DNA from: GWE2-42-39 sp942493345
Lineage (GTDB): Bacteria > Bacteroidota > Bacteroidia > Bacteroidales > Prolixibacteraceae
DNA: 64,000 nt
NCBI GenBank assembly: GCA_942493345.1
Contig: OW818695.1
Span: 2,914,001 to 2,978,000, forward strand
Direction: 5' to 3'
This document shows, piece after piece, positions 53,819 through 62,668 of the stretch. The notes below the pieces were generated by a model. That model was not told the origin of the DNA, did no database searches, and was given only the letters and a program-made list of their open reading frames with translations. A program made the position numbers and the translations under genes. Position 1 is the stretch's first letter. Each line of letters starts with the position of its first letter.

Positions 53819-54622
53819 TTAGGGAATATCTACCCTTACCGCTGTATTGTAGTTGTGGCGTTTGATATTCTCTGTTGCATAGTTAATTCGTGCAGCAGCA
53901 CGAATAAAGACTGTACGTCCAGCAGGGATTACACCACTTGTGGTAATTGTAATTGGTTGTCCCAACAGGGCATCAAAAGTATTACTACTGTAGTTTACCT
54001 GCGTAGTGTACCGGTTGTCCCATTCGCGATAACCAACAAAAGGTAGTTGGCTGACAAATAAGCGAACGTCTGTTACATTCAGGAAGTTATCATTATAACC
54101 ACCCATCGGTTCAATTTTAGCTTTGAAGTCGGCAGGGCTAACAGCTCTTGTAACTTTTACAGTAGCAGTGATTTTGCCGTTGCTTACAGTAGGAGTGCCA
54201 ATCCATTCGACTTTCAGGAAAGGCTGAACTTTGAATTCAACTTCAGTTACACCTTTAATGTCAATATATTTTGTCTCGTCAGCAATGGTGTCACCTACAC
54301 TGTTAAGTCTTACCAAAGGAATAAACGCACCATCAATCCGAACATTATAGTGACCTTTAAACACTTTGGTATTTTGGAAGACACCTTCTTTCATACACCA
54401 GAAATCGAAGTTGTCAGGTACTTTTGTTTCGGTCCAGCTAAGTTCACGAAGCCGAATACGAGTGCCTTCGCTACCTTGGTCGGTTAAAACAAATTCTCCC
54501 GTAGTAGCATCCACTACTTTGCCTTTCAATGTTTCCTGAGGTTCATCAAAGTTGTCAATCTCGCAAGAACTGAAAGAAACAGCAGCTAAGCAAAACAATA
54601 CGCTATAAAATATTTTTTTCAT
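53819..54622 (-). CDS. DUF3823 lipoprotein (SusE/F-position glycan-binding protein)
   Basis: 267 aa, lipoprotein signal (FCLAAVSFSSC, Cys20). The N-terminal part LKGKVVDATTGEFVLTDQGSEGTRIRLRELSW is a DUF3823-type carboxypeptidase-regulatory-like beta-sandwich, with FWCMKEGVFQNTKVFKGHYNVRIDGAF as the family's second signature; the C-terminal half is a second beta domain ending in AARINYATENIKRHNYNTAVRVDI. Such proteins sit after susD and are thought to be surface glycan-binding proteins. Same operon as susD (18 nt apart). Followed by a terminator. Confidence 0.9.
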   Translation of the reverse strand: MKKIFYSVLFCLAAVSFSSCEIDNFDEPQETLKGKVVDATTGEFVLTDQGSEGTRIRLRELSWTETKVPDNFDFWCMKEGVFQNTKVFKGHYNVRIDGAFIPLVRLNSVGDTIADETKYIDIKGVTEVEFKVQPFLKVEWIGTPTVSNGKITATVKVTRAVSPADFKAKIEPMGGYNDNFLNVTDVRLFVSQLPFVGYREWDNRYTTQVNYSSNTFDALLGQPITITTSGVIPAGRTVFIRAAARINYATENIKRHNYNTAVRVDIP

Positions 54623-54640
54623 CTTTTTAAAATTTTTAGA

Positions 54641-56701
54641 TTAACGACCTGGTTGCTGATCAATTACCGGGCTTTTAGAAACTTCGCCACCTGGTATTAA
54701 AAAGTAATATTCTTGTTCTGTCAGGCGGAAACGACGTCTGCCTTCATCCAATCCAGCATCGAAGAAGTATTTACCTGTTGCTGATGAATAGAACGGATAC
54801 AAACCTTTGTAGTATGCACCATCTGCTTGAGTATATCCATTCAACATATCCGAGTGTTGAGTTCTCCAACGTCTGATATCCCAAAGAGTTTTGTTTTCAA
54901 AAGCAAGTTCTTTTTTTCTCTCTTTGCGAATTACGTCAAGACCTTTCGTACCGGTAATGTCAGAGATGCTTGTCAACGGATCGGCACCAGCTCTTTCGCG
55001 AATATCTTTGATGGCATCGTAAGCAATTTGTTGGAAATTGTCCCCACTGGGAGCAGCTTCTCCGGCAAGCATCAGCTCAGAAGCAGCTTCAGCAGCATTC
55101 AACAGAATTTCGGCATAACGCATCAATACAAAGTGTTGTTCGGAACGGGCTTCCAGCACCAAGGTTTGTGGCATATTCGGATTCAACCATTTACGAACTA
55201 CAAATCCGGTCATCGCAGAAGTATAGTCTGAAGTGAAAGGACCACTCTTGCCACCTGCATTCATTTTTGTTCCGTCAGGCAACTGGACAACCTCGTGAGT
55301 TGTACCGTTTTGAGATAAAAAGAGCGATTTTTTCCCTGCAAATGCACCTGTAGCTTTGTAAGCATCCACCTGGTTGTAGTTTGATGGCCCTGAAACGGTA
55401 TAGTCGGCAGTGCCGCTATTAACAACTCTCAATGGAGCAATACCGTTTGTGGCGTCACCTGTAAAGATTCCTCTACGGATTTCAATCACTTCACCTTTTA
55501 ATACATCGCCTGGGAAAATTACATAGGCACGAAGACGTGGTTCTGCATTGGCAAAGATATCTGTCACCTTATTGAACATCAAATATTTGCCATTATTATC
55601 GAATACTTTAATAGTACCATCAGTATTTTTCGCAAACCCATCAAACAACTCAACGAAATCGAGCGTAGGACAGTTTCCTGCCGAATAACCATTACCACCC
55701 ATCAACTGGCGAGGGATGTTATACGAATCATAACCATGTGTCAAATCCGGATATTTGTACTCTTTAATATAGATATTCTCGGAACTTGCTACATCGAAGA
55801 ACATATCCACCATGTTTTGATATTGAGCCTCTTTGTCATTAGCCGACCATTTCTTCTTGTACAATGAATATTTACCCGATTTCATCACTTCACGGGCTGC
55901 ATTGTAAGATTCTTTGAAGTATTTCTTAGAAGCAGCAGCAGCAGTATTTGGATCAAACCCGATAACACGTACACCTGTTTTATCGCCAAAACCTGTGATC
56001 TTATTATATTTAGCGACAGAACCGGCGAACAACATCGCTTCAGATTTAAACCCGTATGCTACATATTTATTAGCATAACCACGTTTTGGGCTTGTCGCAG
56101 AAAGATTTGCAATTGCTAAATCGAAATCGACCAACACCTGATTCCATGTTTCTTCTTCAGTGGAACGAGGAGTTTCAAGTTGAGCCACAGGAACTTCAGG
56201 ATATTTCAATACAGATGTAATCAAAGAAGTACCTCCGTAACGTTTCGCCATTGCATAGAAAACCATTGCACGGGCAAAATAACCTTCACCGATAAAGTGG
56301 TTATAATCAGCTTCGCTGAAGTTTGCTTTATAAGTTGGTAATGTTTCGAGCAGACGGTTTGCATCACGAAGCAAATTGAATGCACGTCCCCAATAAGCTC
56401 CATTCCGTGAATAACCTTCTGAAGTCATTGCAGTACCAGCATCGCGGCCTAAAGATTCACCGGAGTTAGCACCCGGAGTAACCAACCAGTCATCAAAAAA
56501 TTGACGGGCAGGAGAGTATTTAAAATCTTCGAAAGGCATTTGGCTGTACATACGAGACAAATAAACAGTCATACCAGTTGCATCAGAAAAAAGATCTTTG
56601 TCTTGCACAACGTTCATGGGTGGTATTTCCAAATAATCTTCGCAAGAAATTACCACGCTACCAAACGCCAATATAGTTAATAAAAAATATTTCAATTTCA
56701 T
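54641..56701 (-). CDS. susD-like: SusD/RagB-family surface glycan-binding lipoprotein
   Basis: 686 aa SusD homologue, which forms a lid over the SusC barrel and delivers oligosaccharide. Lipoprotein signal ILAFGSVVISC (Cys20), N-terminal EDYLEIPPMNVVQDKDLFSDATGMTVYLSRMYSQM region with TPR-like helices, GRAFNLLRDANRLLETLP, RAMVFYAMAKRYGGTSLIT near 150, YAEILLNAAEAASEL, IRERAGADPLTSISD, and a C-terminal LAFENKTLWDIRRWR. It is longer than many SusDs. Ligand unknown but co-localised GH92 genes suggest alpha-mannose-containing oligosaccharides. Ends 18 nt before DUF3823 and starts 15 nt after susC. Confidence 0.95.
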   Translation of the reverse strand: MKLKYFLLTILAFGSVVISCEDYLEIPPMNVVQDKDLFSDATGMTVYLSRMYSQMPFEDFKYSPARQFFDDWLVTPGANSGESLGRDAGTAMTSEGYSRNGAYWGRAFNLLRDANRLLETLPTYKANFSEADYNHFIGEGYFARAMVFYAMAKRYGGTSLITSVLKYPEVPVAQLETPRSTEEETWNQVLVDFDLAIANLSATSPKRGYANKYVAYGFKSEAMLFAGSVAKYNKITGFGDKTGVRVIGFDPNTAAAASKKYFKESYNAAREVMKSGKYSLYKKKWSANDKEAQYQNMVDMFFDVASSENIYIKEYKYPDLTHGYDSYNIPRQLMGGNGYSAGNCPTLDFVELFDGFAKNTDGTIKVFDNNGKYLMFNKVTDIFANAEPRLRAYVIFPGDVLKGEVIEIRRGIFTGDATNGIAPLRVVNSGTADYTVSGPSNYNQVDAYKATGAFAGKKSLFLSQNGTTHEVVQLPDGTKMNAGGKSGPFTSDYTSAMTGFVVRKWLNPNMPQTLVLEARSEQHFVLMRYAEILLNAAEAASELMLAGEAAPSGDNFQQIAYDAIKDIRERAGADPLTSISDITGTKGLDVIRKERKKELAFENKTLWDIRRWRTQHSDMLNGYTQADGAYYKGLYPFYSSATGKYFFDAGLDEGRRRFRLTEQEYYFLIPGGEVSKSPVIDQQPGR

Positions 56702-56716
56702 AGCTTATATACGTTA

Positions 56717-59700
56717 TTAGAATTTAACATTTAATCCGGCAGAAACGGTCTTATTCAATGGATATAAATAACCGTATGTGTCATTTGGGTGTTCAGGGTC
56801 AACGTAATCAACCTTTGTGATAGTGAATAGGTTGTATGCATTTACATAAACACGTAAATTCTTGATCCCAATTTTTGTAACCCACCGTGAAGGAAGCGTG
56901 TACCCGAGTTCAACACTTTTCAAACGCAAATAAGCACCATTTTCAACATTGAATGTAGAGTTTCCATCAGGCAAAGTTCCTGTATAAGCATAATTGCCTT
57001 TTACCCATGTGGTTGCCGGATCATAAGGATCTGCGGTAGGATTTTCAGGATGCCATCTATCCATAAATTGTTCCATTGCGCCAGATTCGCCACTACCCCA
57101 CATCGGTTCACGGAGTTGTTCTCCGTAGATCAATGAACTCATTGCAGAACCTTGCAACAGAAAATTCAAGTCAAAATTTTTGTATGAAGCATCAACGATC
57201 ATACTGAAGTTCATCCAGGGATATTGATTGTAGCGGATTGGATGAGAGTCGTTCCCGTTGATTTCACCATCACCATTCCAATCTTCGTATTTGTAGTCAC
57301 CGGGAAGGGTTCCACGACCAATGTAAGTTGGAGATGACCAGATATCTTCCCATGATTGGTACTGACCAATACCCTGGTAGCCTTGGTGAACACCTTGCAA
57401 ACGATCGTTCTGGTTGTTTTTCCAGTTGTTCCATGAGCTGCCAATTGCATCGCGTTCAACATACAACCGTTTAACACGAGCCAACGAAAACATACCTTTC
57501 AGGTTGTAGTCGAAGTCGCCTATCTGGTTCCTATGAGAAAGTTCCAAATCAAAACCATACGTACGGTCACTGTTCAGGTTTTCCTGAGGAAGACCTGCGC
57601 CTACTACAGTAGGGATACCTCCGCTTCTTGTAGCCAGAAGACCTTCGCGGTTACGGCTAAAATAATCGACAGAAACACCCAAAAGCCCATCCCATCCTTC
57701 GAGATCTAAGCCCATATCAAATGTTTTGGCAGTATACCAGGTAATGAATGGATTCGGAATACCTTTGTTATCAGCACTTGCATTGAAACTTCCGTTAAAT
57801 ACATAACCCCCCGTGAAGTTTCTGTTGCTTGTACTTGATGGGTAGTTATAACCGGAAATGAATTGATAGCTTGATGCACCATCATCCCCTGTTTTACCAT
57901 AAGAAGCACGAAGTTTCAATTGGTTAATAAATGATAACCCTGCTATGTCTTTGAAGAAATCTTCTTCGGAAATACGCCATCCCAAAGAAGTTGCAGGGAA
58001 GAAGCCCCACTGAGAACCTTGAGCAAATTTAGACGATCCGTCATAACGGAACAGGACTTCTGCCAAATATTTGTCGCTGAATGCATAGTTGAACCTACCT
58101 GCCAACGCAAGGTTTGAGTTTTCATAAAGGCCGTCAGCAGATGAGTTCATCGTTGCTAATTGTCCTTCAGCGATACCAGCAAACAGGTAAGGCAACTGAA
58201 GTACCAGATCCCTCTGAGCAAAGAAATTATCACTTGTTCTTTTCTGTGCTTCCCAAAGTAAAAGGCCACCTACTTTGTGTTTCCCGAATTTATTATCATA
58301 ATTCAAAGAAGTTTGAGACAAAATTTGTGTTTTAAAATAAGCTTCTCGTTTGATTCTGTTTGGCGATTGGCGAGTGTATGTAGTATATGTATCTGAAGCC
58401 TTATCATATCGATATTGTTTGTACTCTTTTTGGAAAAGATTAGTACTTGATACAAAATAGTCGTAGCTGAACAAACTTTTCAAATACAAGCCTTTTATGC
58501 CGGGGATTTCATATTTCAAGCTGGCTGCCGATTGAATCCATTTTTTGTTGTATTGTTTGTACCCGACAATATCTTCATCCATGAACGAGATTGGGTTATC
58601 TCCTTCAATCAACCCATGGAAAGGTTTCGTCGGATCGTCGTTTGCATAAGCCGGGATATGAGCACCTTGTCTCCAGAAACCACGAATGATCCACCATGAA
58701 TCCTGGTAAGGACGATTTTGCTGATCCATCACTAAATTTATATTCAAATCGAAAGTAAGACGATCTGTAATTTTCGTGGTGACGTTTGACCGAACATTGT
58801 ATTTATAATAGTTCAAGTCACTTGATTTAAAGAACCCTTCCTGATATTGGTATCCGAGTCCTAAATAATAAGTAGTCTTGTCATTTCCACCTGTCGCATT
58901 CAGGTTATGCATCGTTTGCGGGGCATAATCACTAAATACTAATGGATACCAGTCTGTACTTTTAATTTTACCAGTTCTGTAATCTTCAAATTGTTGTTCG
59001 TTGAATATAGGAGAACCACTGTTAATGTTGTGCATTGCTTGTTCGTTCCGAAGAGTCATATAATCAATCGCATTAACAGTTGCCGGTAACCCGGAAGGGA
59101 TCTGCCAGGTGAAAGAACCTGAATAGTTCAGTTCAATTTTATTATTGGAACCTTTTTTAGTATTTACCAAAACAACTCCATTTGCAGCACGCACACCATA
59201 AATCGCAGCAGAAGCATCCTTCAACACAGACATATTGTCGATGTCATTCGGATCCAGACGCTGAAAATCATCATTTGTACGAGGAATACCGTCGATGATA
59301 ATCAACGGGGAACCCATTGCACGAATGTCAAAATTGTTGTTAAACGAACCAGGTTCAGATGTTTTTTGTGTTACACGCACGCCTGAAATTTTACCGGTAA
59401 GCATGTTCTGTGCATTTTCATTCTTTGTTGTAACAATGTCATTCCCTCGAATAGCAGAAACCGCGCCAGTCAATGTCGCTTTCGCTTGAGTTCCATACCC
59501 CACGGCAACCACTTCTTCGATCCCGATAGATTCTTCAACCATTTTAATATTGATCGTCGTTCTACTTTCCACTGCAACTTCCTGAGATCTCATACCAACA
59601 AATGAGAATACCAATATAGCATCTCCCCGTACATCGGAGACTTTATAATTCCCTTCAAAATCAGTTATTGTACCTTGAGAAGTTCCTTTGACAACTATAG

Positions 59701-60151
59701 TAACTCCAGGAAGTGGAACGCCGGAGGAGTCGGTTACTTTGCCCGCAATAGTTTTTTGTTGCTGGCTGTTAAAGTTTAAAACAGATGTTGACAAGGCGAT
59801 CTGCCGGTCTTTGATTTTATAGATTATGCCTGAATCTTTAAATACCTCATCCAGAATTTCCGGGATTAAATTATTTTCCGATTCAATACTTACTTTTTTA
59901 TCTACATCAACGACTGTTGCATCGTAGATAAAATAAAAATCCGACTGGTTTTCAATCTGATTTAAAATGTTTTTAATTGAAACATTTTTCAGGCTTAAAC
60001 TTAAACGGGTACTCTGAGAATATGTATTTACTGCAAATACCTGTGTAATACCTAGCATTATTAGAAACAAGGTAACTCTCATGGTCCTTAAAAATTTAGA
60101 CTCCCAAAACGGTTTGATCATGGGAATCAATGAATAATTGTTTTTTTTCAT
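56717..60151 (-). CDS. susC-like: SusC/RagA-family TonB-dependent transporter with STN signalling domain
   Basis: 1144 aa outer-membrane importer. Signal peptide region near residues 22-45 (RVTLFLIMLGITQVFAVNTYSQ), STN secretin/TonB N-terminal domain (~50-115, LSLSLKNVSIKNILNQIENQSDFYFIYD; ends given) which in FecA-type systems contacts FecR, carboxypeptidase D regulatory-like domain (~135-215, KTIAGKVTDSSGVPLPGVTIVVKGT), SusC signature VEEVVAVGYGTQAKATLTGAVSAIRG, plug with ASAAIYGVRAANGVVLVNTKKG near 320, and a 22-strand-type barrel ending in YLYPLNKTVSAGLNVKF. The STN domain with adjacent FecR and FecI genes means transenvelope signalling. The 170-nt leader is overlapped by a candidate antisense RNA. 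Confidence 0.96.
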   Translation of the reverse strand: MKKNNYSLIPMIKPFWESKFLRTMRVTLFLIMLGITQVFAVNTYSQSTRLSLSLKNVSIKNILNQIENQSDFYFIYDATVVDVDKKVSIESENNLIPEILDEVFKDSGIIYKIKDRQIALSTSVLNFNSQQQKTIAGKVTDSSGVPLPGVTIVVKGTSQGTITDFEGNYKVSDVRGDAILVFSFVGMRSQEVAVESRTTINIKMVEESIGIEEVVAVGYGTQAKATLTGAVSAIRGNDIVTTKNENAQNMLTGKISGVRVTQKTSEPGSFNNNFDIRAMGSPLIIIDGIPRTNDDFQRLDPNDIDNMSVLKDASAAIYGVRAANGVVLVNTKKGSNNKIELNYSGSFTWQIPSGLPATVNAIDYMTLRNEQAMHNINSGSPIFNEQQFEDYRTGKIKSTDWYPLVFSDYAPQTMHNLNATGGNDKTTYYLGLGYQYQEGFFKSSDLNYYKYNVRSNVTTKITDRLTFDLNINLVMDQQNRPYQDSWWIIRGFWRQGAHIPAYANDDPTKPFHGLIEGDNPISFMDEDIVGYKQYNKKWIQSAASLKYEIPGIKGLYLKSLFSYDYFVSSTNLFQKEYKQYRYDKASDTYTTYTRQSPNRIKREAYFKTQILSQTSLNYDNKFGKHKVGGLLLWEAQKRTSDNFFAQRDLVLQLPYLFAGIAEGQLATMNSSADGLYENSNLALAGRFNYAFSDKYLAEVLFRYDGSSKFAQGSQWGFFPATSLGWRISEEDFFKDIAGLSFINQLKLRASYGKTGDDGASSYQFISGYNYPSSTSNRNFTGGYVFNGSFNASADNKGIPNPFITWYTAKTFDMGLDLEGWDGLLGVSVDYFSRNREGLLATRSGGIPTVVGAGLPQENLNSDRTYGFDLELSHRNQIGDFDYNLKGMFSLARVKRLYVERDAIGSSWNNWKNNQNDRLQGVHQGYQGIGQYQSWEDIWSSPTYIGRGTLPGDYKYEDWNGDGEINGNDSHPIRYNQYPWMNFSMIVDASYKNFDLNFLLQGSAMSSLIYGEQLREPMWGSGESGAMEQFMDRWHPENPTADPYDPATTWVKGNYAYTGTLPDGNSTFNVENGAYLRLKSVELGYTLPSRWVTKIGIKNLRVYVNAYNLFTITKVDYVDPEHPNDTYGYLYPLNKTVSAGLNVKF

Positions 60152-60158
60152 AAATTTG
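60151..60158 (+). promoter_or_regulatory. Candidate -7 element of the susC antisense RNA
   Basis: TAAATTTG fits TAnnTTTG on the plus strand and touches the susC start codon (cat at 60149-60151). No TTTG at 19-21 nt upstream; -33 element not consensus. Confidence 0.4.
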
Positions 60159-60164
60159 TACTGA

Positions 60165-60262
60165 TTATGAGTTCATAAATCAAATTATTATGTGCCCGAG
60201 TTTGCGAGACAGAAGGCACGTGAAATTTTACGAAGGAGGTGTTTGCGCATCTCCTTTTTTTT
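60165..60262 (+). ncRNA. Candidate cis-antisense RNA over the susC leader (DonS-type)
   Basis: About 98 nt predicted between the -7 element at 60151-60158 and the plus-strand terminator 60233-60262. It would be complementary to the 5' leader of the minus-strand susC mRNA and covers most of the fecR-susC spacer. In Bacteroides, DonS-type antisense RNAs at this exact place repress FecI/FecR-controlled polysaccharide loci. No open frame in the interval. The boundaries are inferred from signals only. Confidence 0.55.
60233..60262 (+). terminator. Plus-strand intrinsic terminator in the fecR-susC spacer
   Basis: Stem AAGGAGGTG/CATCTCCTT (60233-60241, 60248-60256; one G-T pair), loop TTTGCG, then T to 60262. 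Both flanking genes are on the minus strand, where this structure has no T tract after it, so it must end a plus-strand transcript. Confidence 0.8.
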
Positions 60263-60320
60263 GTGACAGATTTTTTGATTACCGCATAGGCAGAATACTT
60301 TAGGTTTAGTTATGTATTTT

Positions 60321-61310
60321 TTAATAGAAAATTATTTTTGATTGATCTTCTTTTTGTATACGATAAAAAACCGAACAAGTAAATTGGATGTAGTCCAGTA
60401 TTTCTGTCAGACTTTCATTTTTGAATTTCGCATTGAATACCGACTTATATACCTTGGGATTATCTGTAATAATTTCAATATTAAACTTTCGTTCCAGCAT
60501 CTTGATGACTTCCGCCATTGGTGCATCCCGGAATATTAAAATTCCATCTTTCCAGTTGGTGTAATTTTCCAGCCCGGTTTCATTTACGACCATACGTTTT
60601 GATTCCAGATCATATTCAGCCATCTCCCCAGGTTTCAATTGGTAGCTAAATGATGTGTTTTTTGCATGTAACAACTCAACACTGCCCGATTCAAGAACAA
60701 CATTTATTTTGTTCTCATTAGGGTATGCACAAACATCGAATCTTGTGCCATGAACCTTCACTTTTAAATCACCACTTGATACGATCAAAGGTATCTTTTT
60801 GTTTTTCTGAACTTCAAGGAATGCTTGCCCGCTTAATTTCAAGTCGCGGTTGTTATACGAAAAGTTGCTATTGTAGGTGAGGGTTGTTCCGGAGTTTAAC
60901 CACACAACAGAACTATCCGGAAGTACGATTTTTGATATTTGTCCGTAATCGGCAACTACAGATATATATTTTATTTGATCTCCTGAATTAAAATAATTGC
61001 CTTTCCCTAAATAAAACATTGTAACTGAAACGCCTAAAAATAAAATTAAAACCGCTGCGTATTTCAAAAAAGAATAAATAGGAAGAGCTGATTTTGAAGC
61101 AGTGATTTTTGGTTGCAATTCCTGGTAGGATTTCTCAACCTTGTAGCTTGGCATCTGCCTGGTGGATGACATCAGTGCCCAGCTAATTTTAGCCTTTTTG
61201 TAAAAGTCTTTAGTTTCCGGCTTTTCGTTAATTTTTAAAAGTACGTCTTTTCTTCTGCCCGAATCAAGATCACCAGTTATCAGTTTCAATATATCTTCAA
61301 TATTATTCAT
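60321..61310 (-). CDS. FecR-family anti-sigma factor
   Basis: 329 aa. Cytoplasmic N-terminal sigma-binding region (residues 1-80: IEDILKLITGDLDSGRR), one TM (FLKYAAVLILFLGVSVTMFYL, ~84-104), and a periplasmic FecR domain (~125-225: ADYGQISKIVLPDSSVVWLNSGTTLTYNSNF, GQAFLEVQKNKKIPLIVSSGDLKVKVHGTRFDV; ends given) followed by the DUF4974-type STN-interaction domain (~255-325: LIFRDAPMAEVIKMLERKFNIEI). Passes the SusC signal inward and holds the ECF sigma factor. Spacer to the sigma gene is 81 nt and carries a run of eight C (plus strand). Confidence 0.95.
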   Translation of the reverse strand: MNNIEDILKLITGDLDSGRRKDVLLKINEKPETKDFYKKAKISWALMSSTRQMPSYKVEKSYQELQPKITASKSALPIYSFLKYAAVLILFLGVSVTMFYLGKGNYFNSGDQIKYISVVADYGQISKIVLPDSSVVWLNSGTTLTYNSNFSYNNRDLKLSGQAFLEVQKNKKIPLIVSSGDLKVKVHGTRFDVCAYPNENKINVVLESGSVELLHAKNTSFSYQLKPGEMAEYDLESKRMVVNETGLENYTNWKDGILIFRDAPMAEVIKMLERKFNIEIITDNPKVYKSVFNAKFKNESLTEILDYIQFTCSVFYRIQKEDQSKIIFY

Positions 61311-61348
61311 ACCCTGCTTTATATGATTAATGCACGAAGTTATATTTA

Positions 61349-61356
61349 CCCCCCCC
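61349..61356. repeat. Eight-base C/G homopolymer upstream of fecR
   Basis: CCCCCCCC on the plus strand (G8 in the transcript sense), 39 nt before the fecR ATG, in an otherwise AT-rich spacer. Length polymorphism by slippage is possible. Confidence 0.7.
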
Positions 61357-61391
61357 TCGAAAGGATATTTTTTTTAAGAAATAAACTGGAA

Positions 61392-61994
61392 TTAACTTAT
61401 CTCCCTGATTGATATCAGATAAGCCACTATGGGCATATAATCTTTCAGCGCTGTTCTGAATATTTTCAGACCTTTGGTAATGTGTTTTTCAACTACTTTG
61501 ACTGAAATATTTAATTCTTCGGCAATTTCTTTGTTTTTCTTTTCTTCAAATCGACTGAGCATAAAAACTTTCCTGCATTGTGGAGGAAGCTCATCCAATG
61601 CCTGCTCAATTATTTGTTCAATTTCCTCAAAAACAAATGAAGATGAATCAAGCGTATCCAGCGCTTCTATATTCATGTCCATCTCTATATCGTCAAGCGA
61701 TGTTGCAGAAAAAAGCCTTTGCCTATATTTTTGATCGCGTAGCCTGTACAAACAATTATTTTTTGCTACTGTAAATAAGTAAGCGCTTAAATTAGTGTCG
61801 TCGCGCAGCTCATGCCTCTTGTTCCACAAAGTAAAAAAGGTATCCTGAACAATATTTTCAGCAATATCGCTTAACGGGATGAATTCGAGAATGAAATAAT
61901 ACAAGTTCGAAAAATATTTATTATAAACGACCTTGAATGCAATTTCATCGTCATTCCATATTTTTTTGAACAGTTGTATATCATCATGAAGCAT
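61392..61994 (-). CDS. FecI-type ECF sigma factor (polysaccharide locus regulator)
   Basis: 200 aa group IV sigma factor: region 2 (IAFKVVYNKYFSNLYYFILEFIPLSDIAENIVQDTFFTLW, residues ~18-57; ends given) with DTFFTLWNKRHELRDDTNLSAYLFTVAKNNCLYRLRDQ, acidic linker (~90-125: DDIEMDMNIEALDTLDSSS), and region 4 with LPPQCRKVFMLSRFEEKKNKEIAEELNISVKVVEKHI. First gene of the locus; with the FecR protein and STN-SusC it forms the signalling chain. -7-like element at 62017-62024. Confidence 0.94.
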   Translation of the reverse strand: MLHDDIQLFKKIWNDDEIAFKVVYNKYFSNLYYFILEFIPLSDIAENIVQDTFFTLWNKRHELRDDTNLSAYLFTVAKNNCLYRLRDQKYRQRLFSATSLDDIEMDMNIEALDTLDSSSFVFEEIEQIIEQALDELPPQCRKVFMLSRFEEKKNKEIAEELNISVKVVEKHITKGLKIFRTALKDYMPIVAYLISIREIS

Positions 61995-62016
61995 TGCAAC
62001 TGAGATTGTAGTTATA

Positions 62017-62024
62017 CAAATTTA
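62017..62024 (-). promoter_or_regulatory. Candidate -7 element of the sigma factor gene
   Basis: Minus-strand TAAATTTG fits TAnnTTTG; a transcript would start about 16 nt before the ATG at 61994. No consensus -33 at 19-21 nt. Confidence 0.45.
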
Positions 62025-62187
62025 TAAAAATTAAACAAACCTATTCTACGTTTGTTCGCCACAGAAAAAAATTATGAAAAACAAAAAACGAATAATGATA
62101 TTTTTTACAACAAAAATAATATGCCAGAATAAAGATAATTTTCAAAATTTCATCCTTTTCACTCAAGATAAAACAGGAAGCGGGAAT

Positions 62188-62653
62188 TTAATACACAAAG
62201 ATTCCTGCTTCTTGTTCCAAAAGTTTTCGTACTTCCTCTGAATCGTTCGTATTAATTTCCACGGAAGTGCCAACAACCGGACCTTTCTATTTTTGTGAGC
62301 AACGCAGCGCCTGCGGTAGCCATCACCATTCTTCGATATTGACTCCTGCCGTAAGCATGGCCGGATAAAATAGAAAAGTCCCCAAGGCATACATGCCAAG
62401 CCCCGGCATTACGCCTGCTTTGTGAGTGTTTCTTTATAAACAGAGCCGCTGGAATTGCAAAACAGCCATAGACAAACAGATAACATGCCACTTGTATCCA
62501 GGCTGTTTTTGAGTCAGGTATGCTCATAATTCTCTTAAATGCCGCCAACATAGTGTCGGTCAAATTATTGGGAAATGTTCATGCAAAAAACAATGTGGTG
62601 AGCAGGATAAATGGCAGAACGATTCCTTTCGGGATAATTCGTTGTTTTTCCAT
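62188..62653 (-). pseudogene. Decayed FucP-like MFS sugar permease, fused to an unrelated tail
   Basis: From the ATG at 62651-62653 the frame reads like the start of an L-fucose/sugar:H+ symporter (KGIVLPFILLTTLFFA) but codon 25, expected TGG in the FAWGFPNNL motif, is TGA. It continues as FPNNLTDTMLAAFKRIM and TAWIQVACYLFVYGCFAIPAALFIKK, shifts frame, and resumes as LGMYALGTFLFYPAMLTAGVNIEEW before further stops. About 125 of ~430 codons remain. The 3' part (stop at 62188-62190) reads VVGTSVEINTNDSEEVRKLL and matches no permease; it seems to be the end of another gene joined by deletion. IS982 lies 15 nt upstream. Confidence 0.8.
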
Positions 62654-62668
62654 AATTTACTAATTACT

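Noticed and set aside
60233..60262. Terminator of the fecR transcript
   Set aside because: On the minus strand the stem is followed by CGTAAAATTTC, not a T run; the T run is on the plus-strand side.
62252..62563. 103-codon frame taken as an intact small membrane protein
   Set aside because: Its first half is the middle of a FucP-like permease whose true start lies upstream past a TGA, and its second half is out of frame, so it is a pseudogene fragment.
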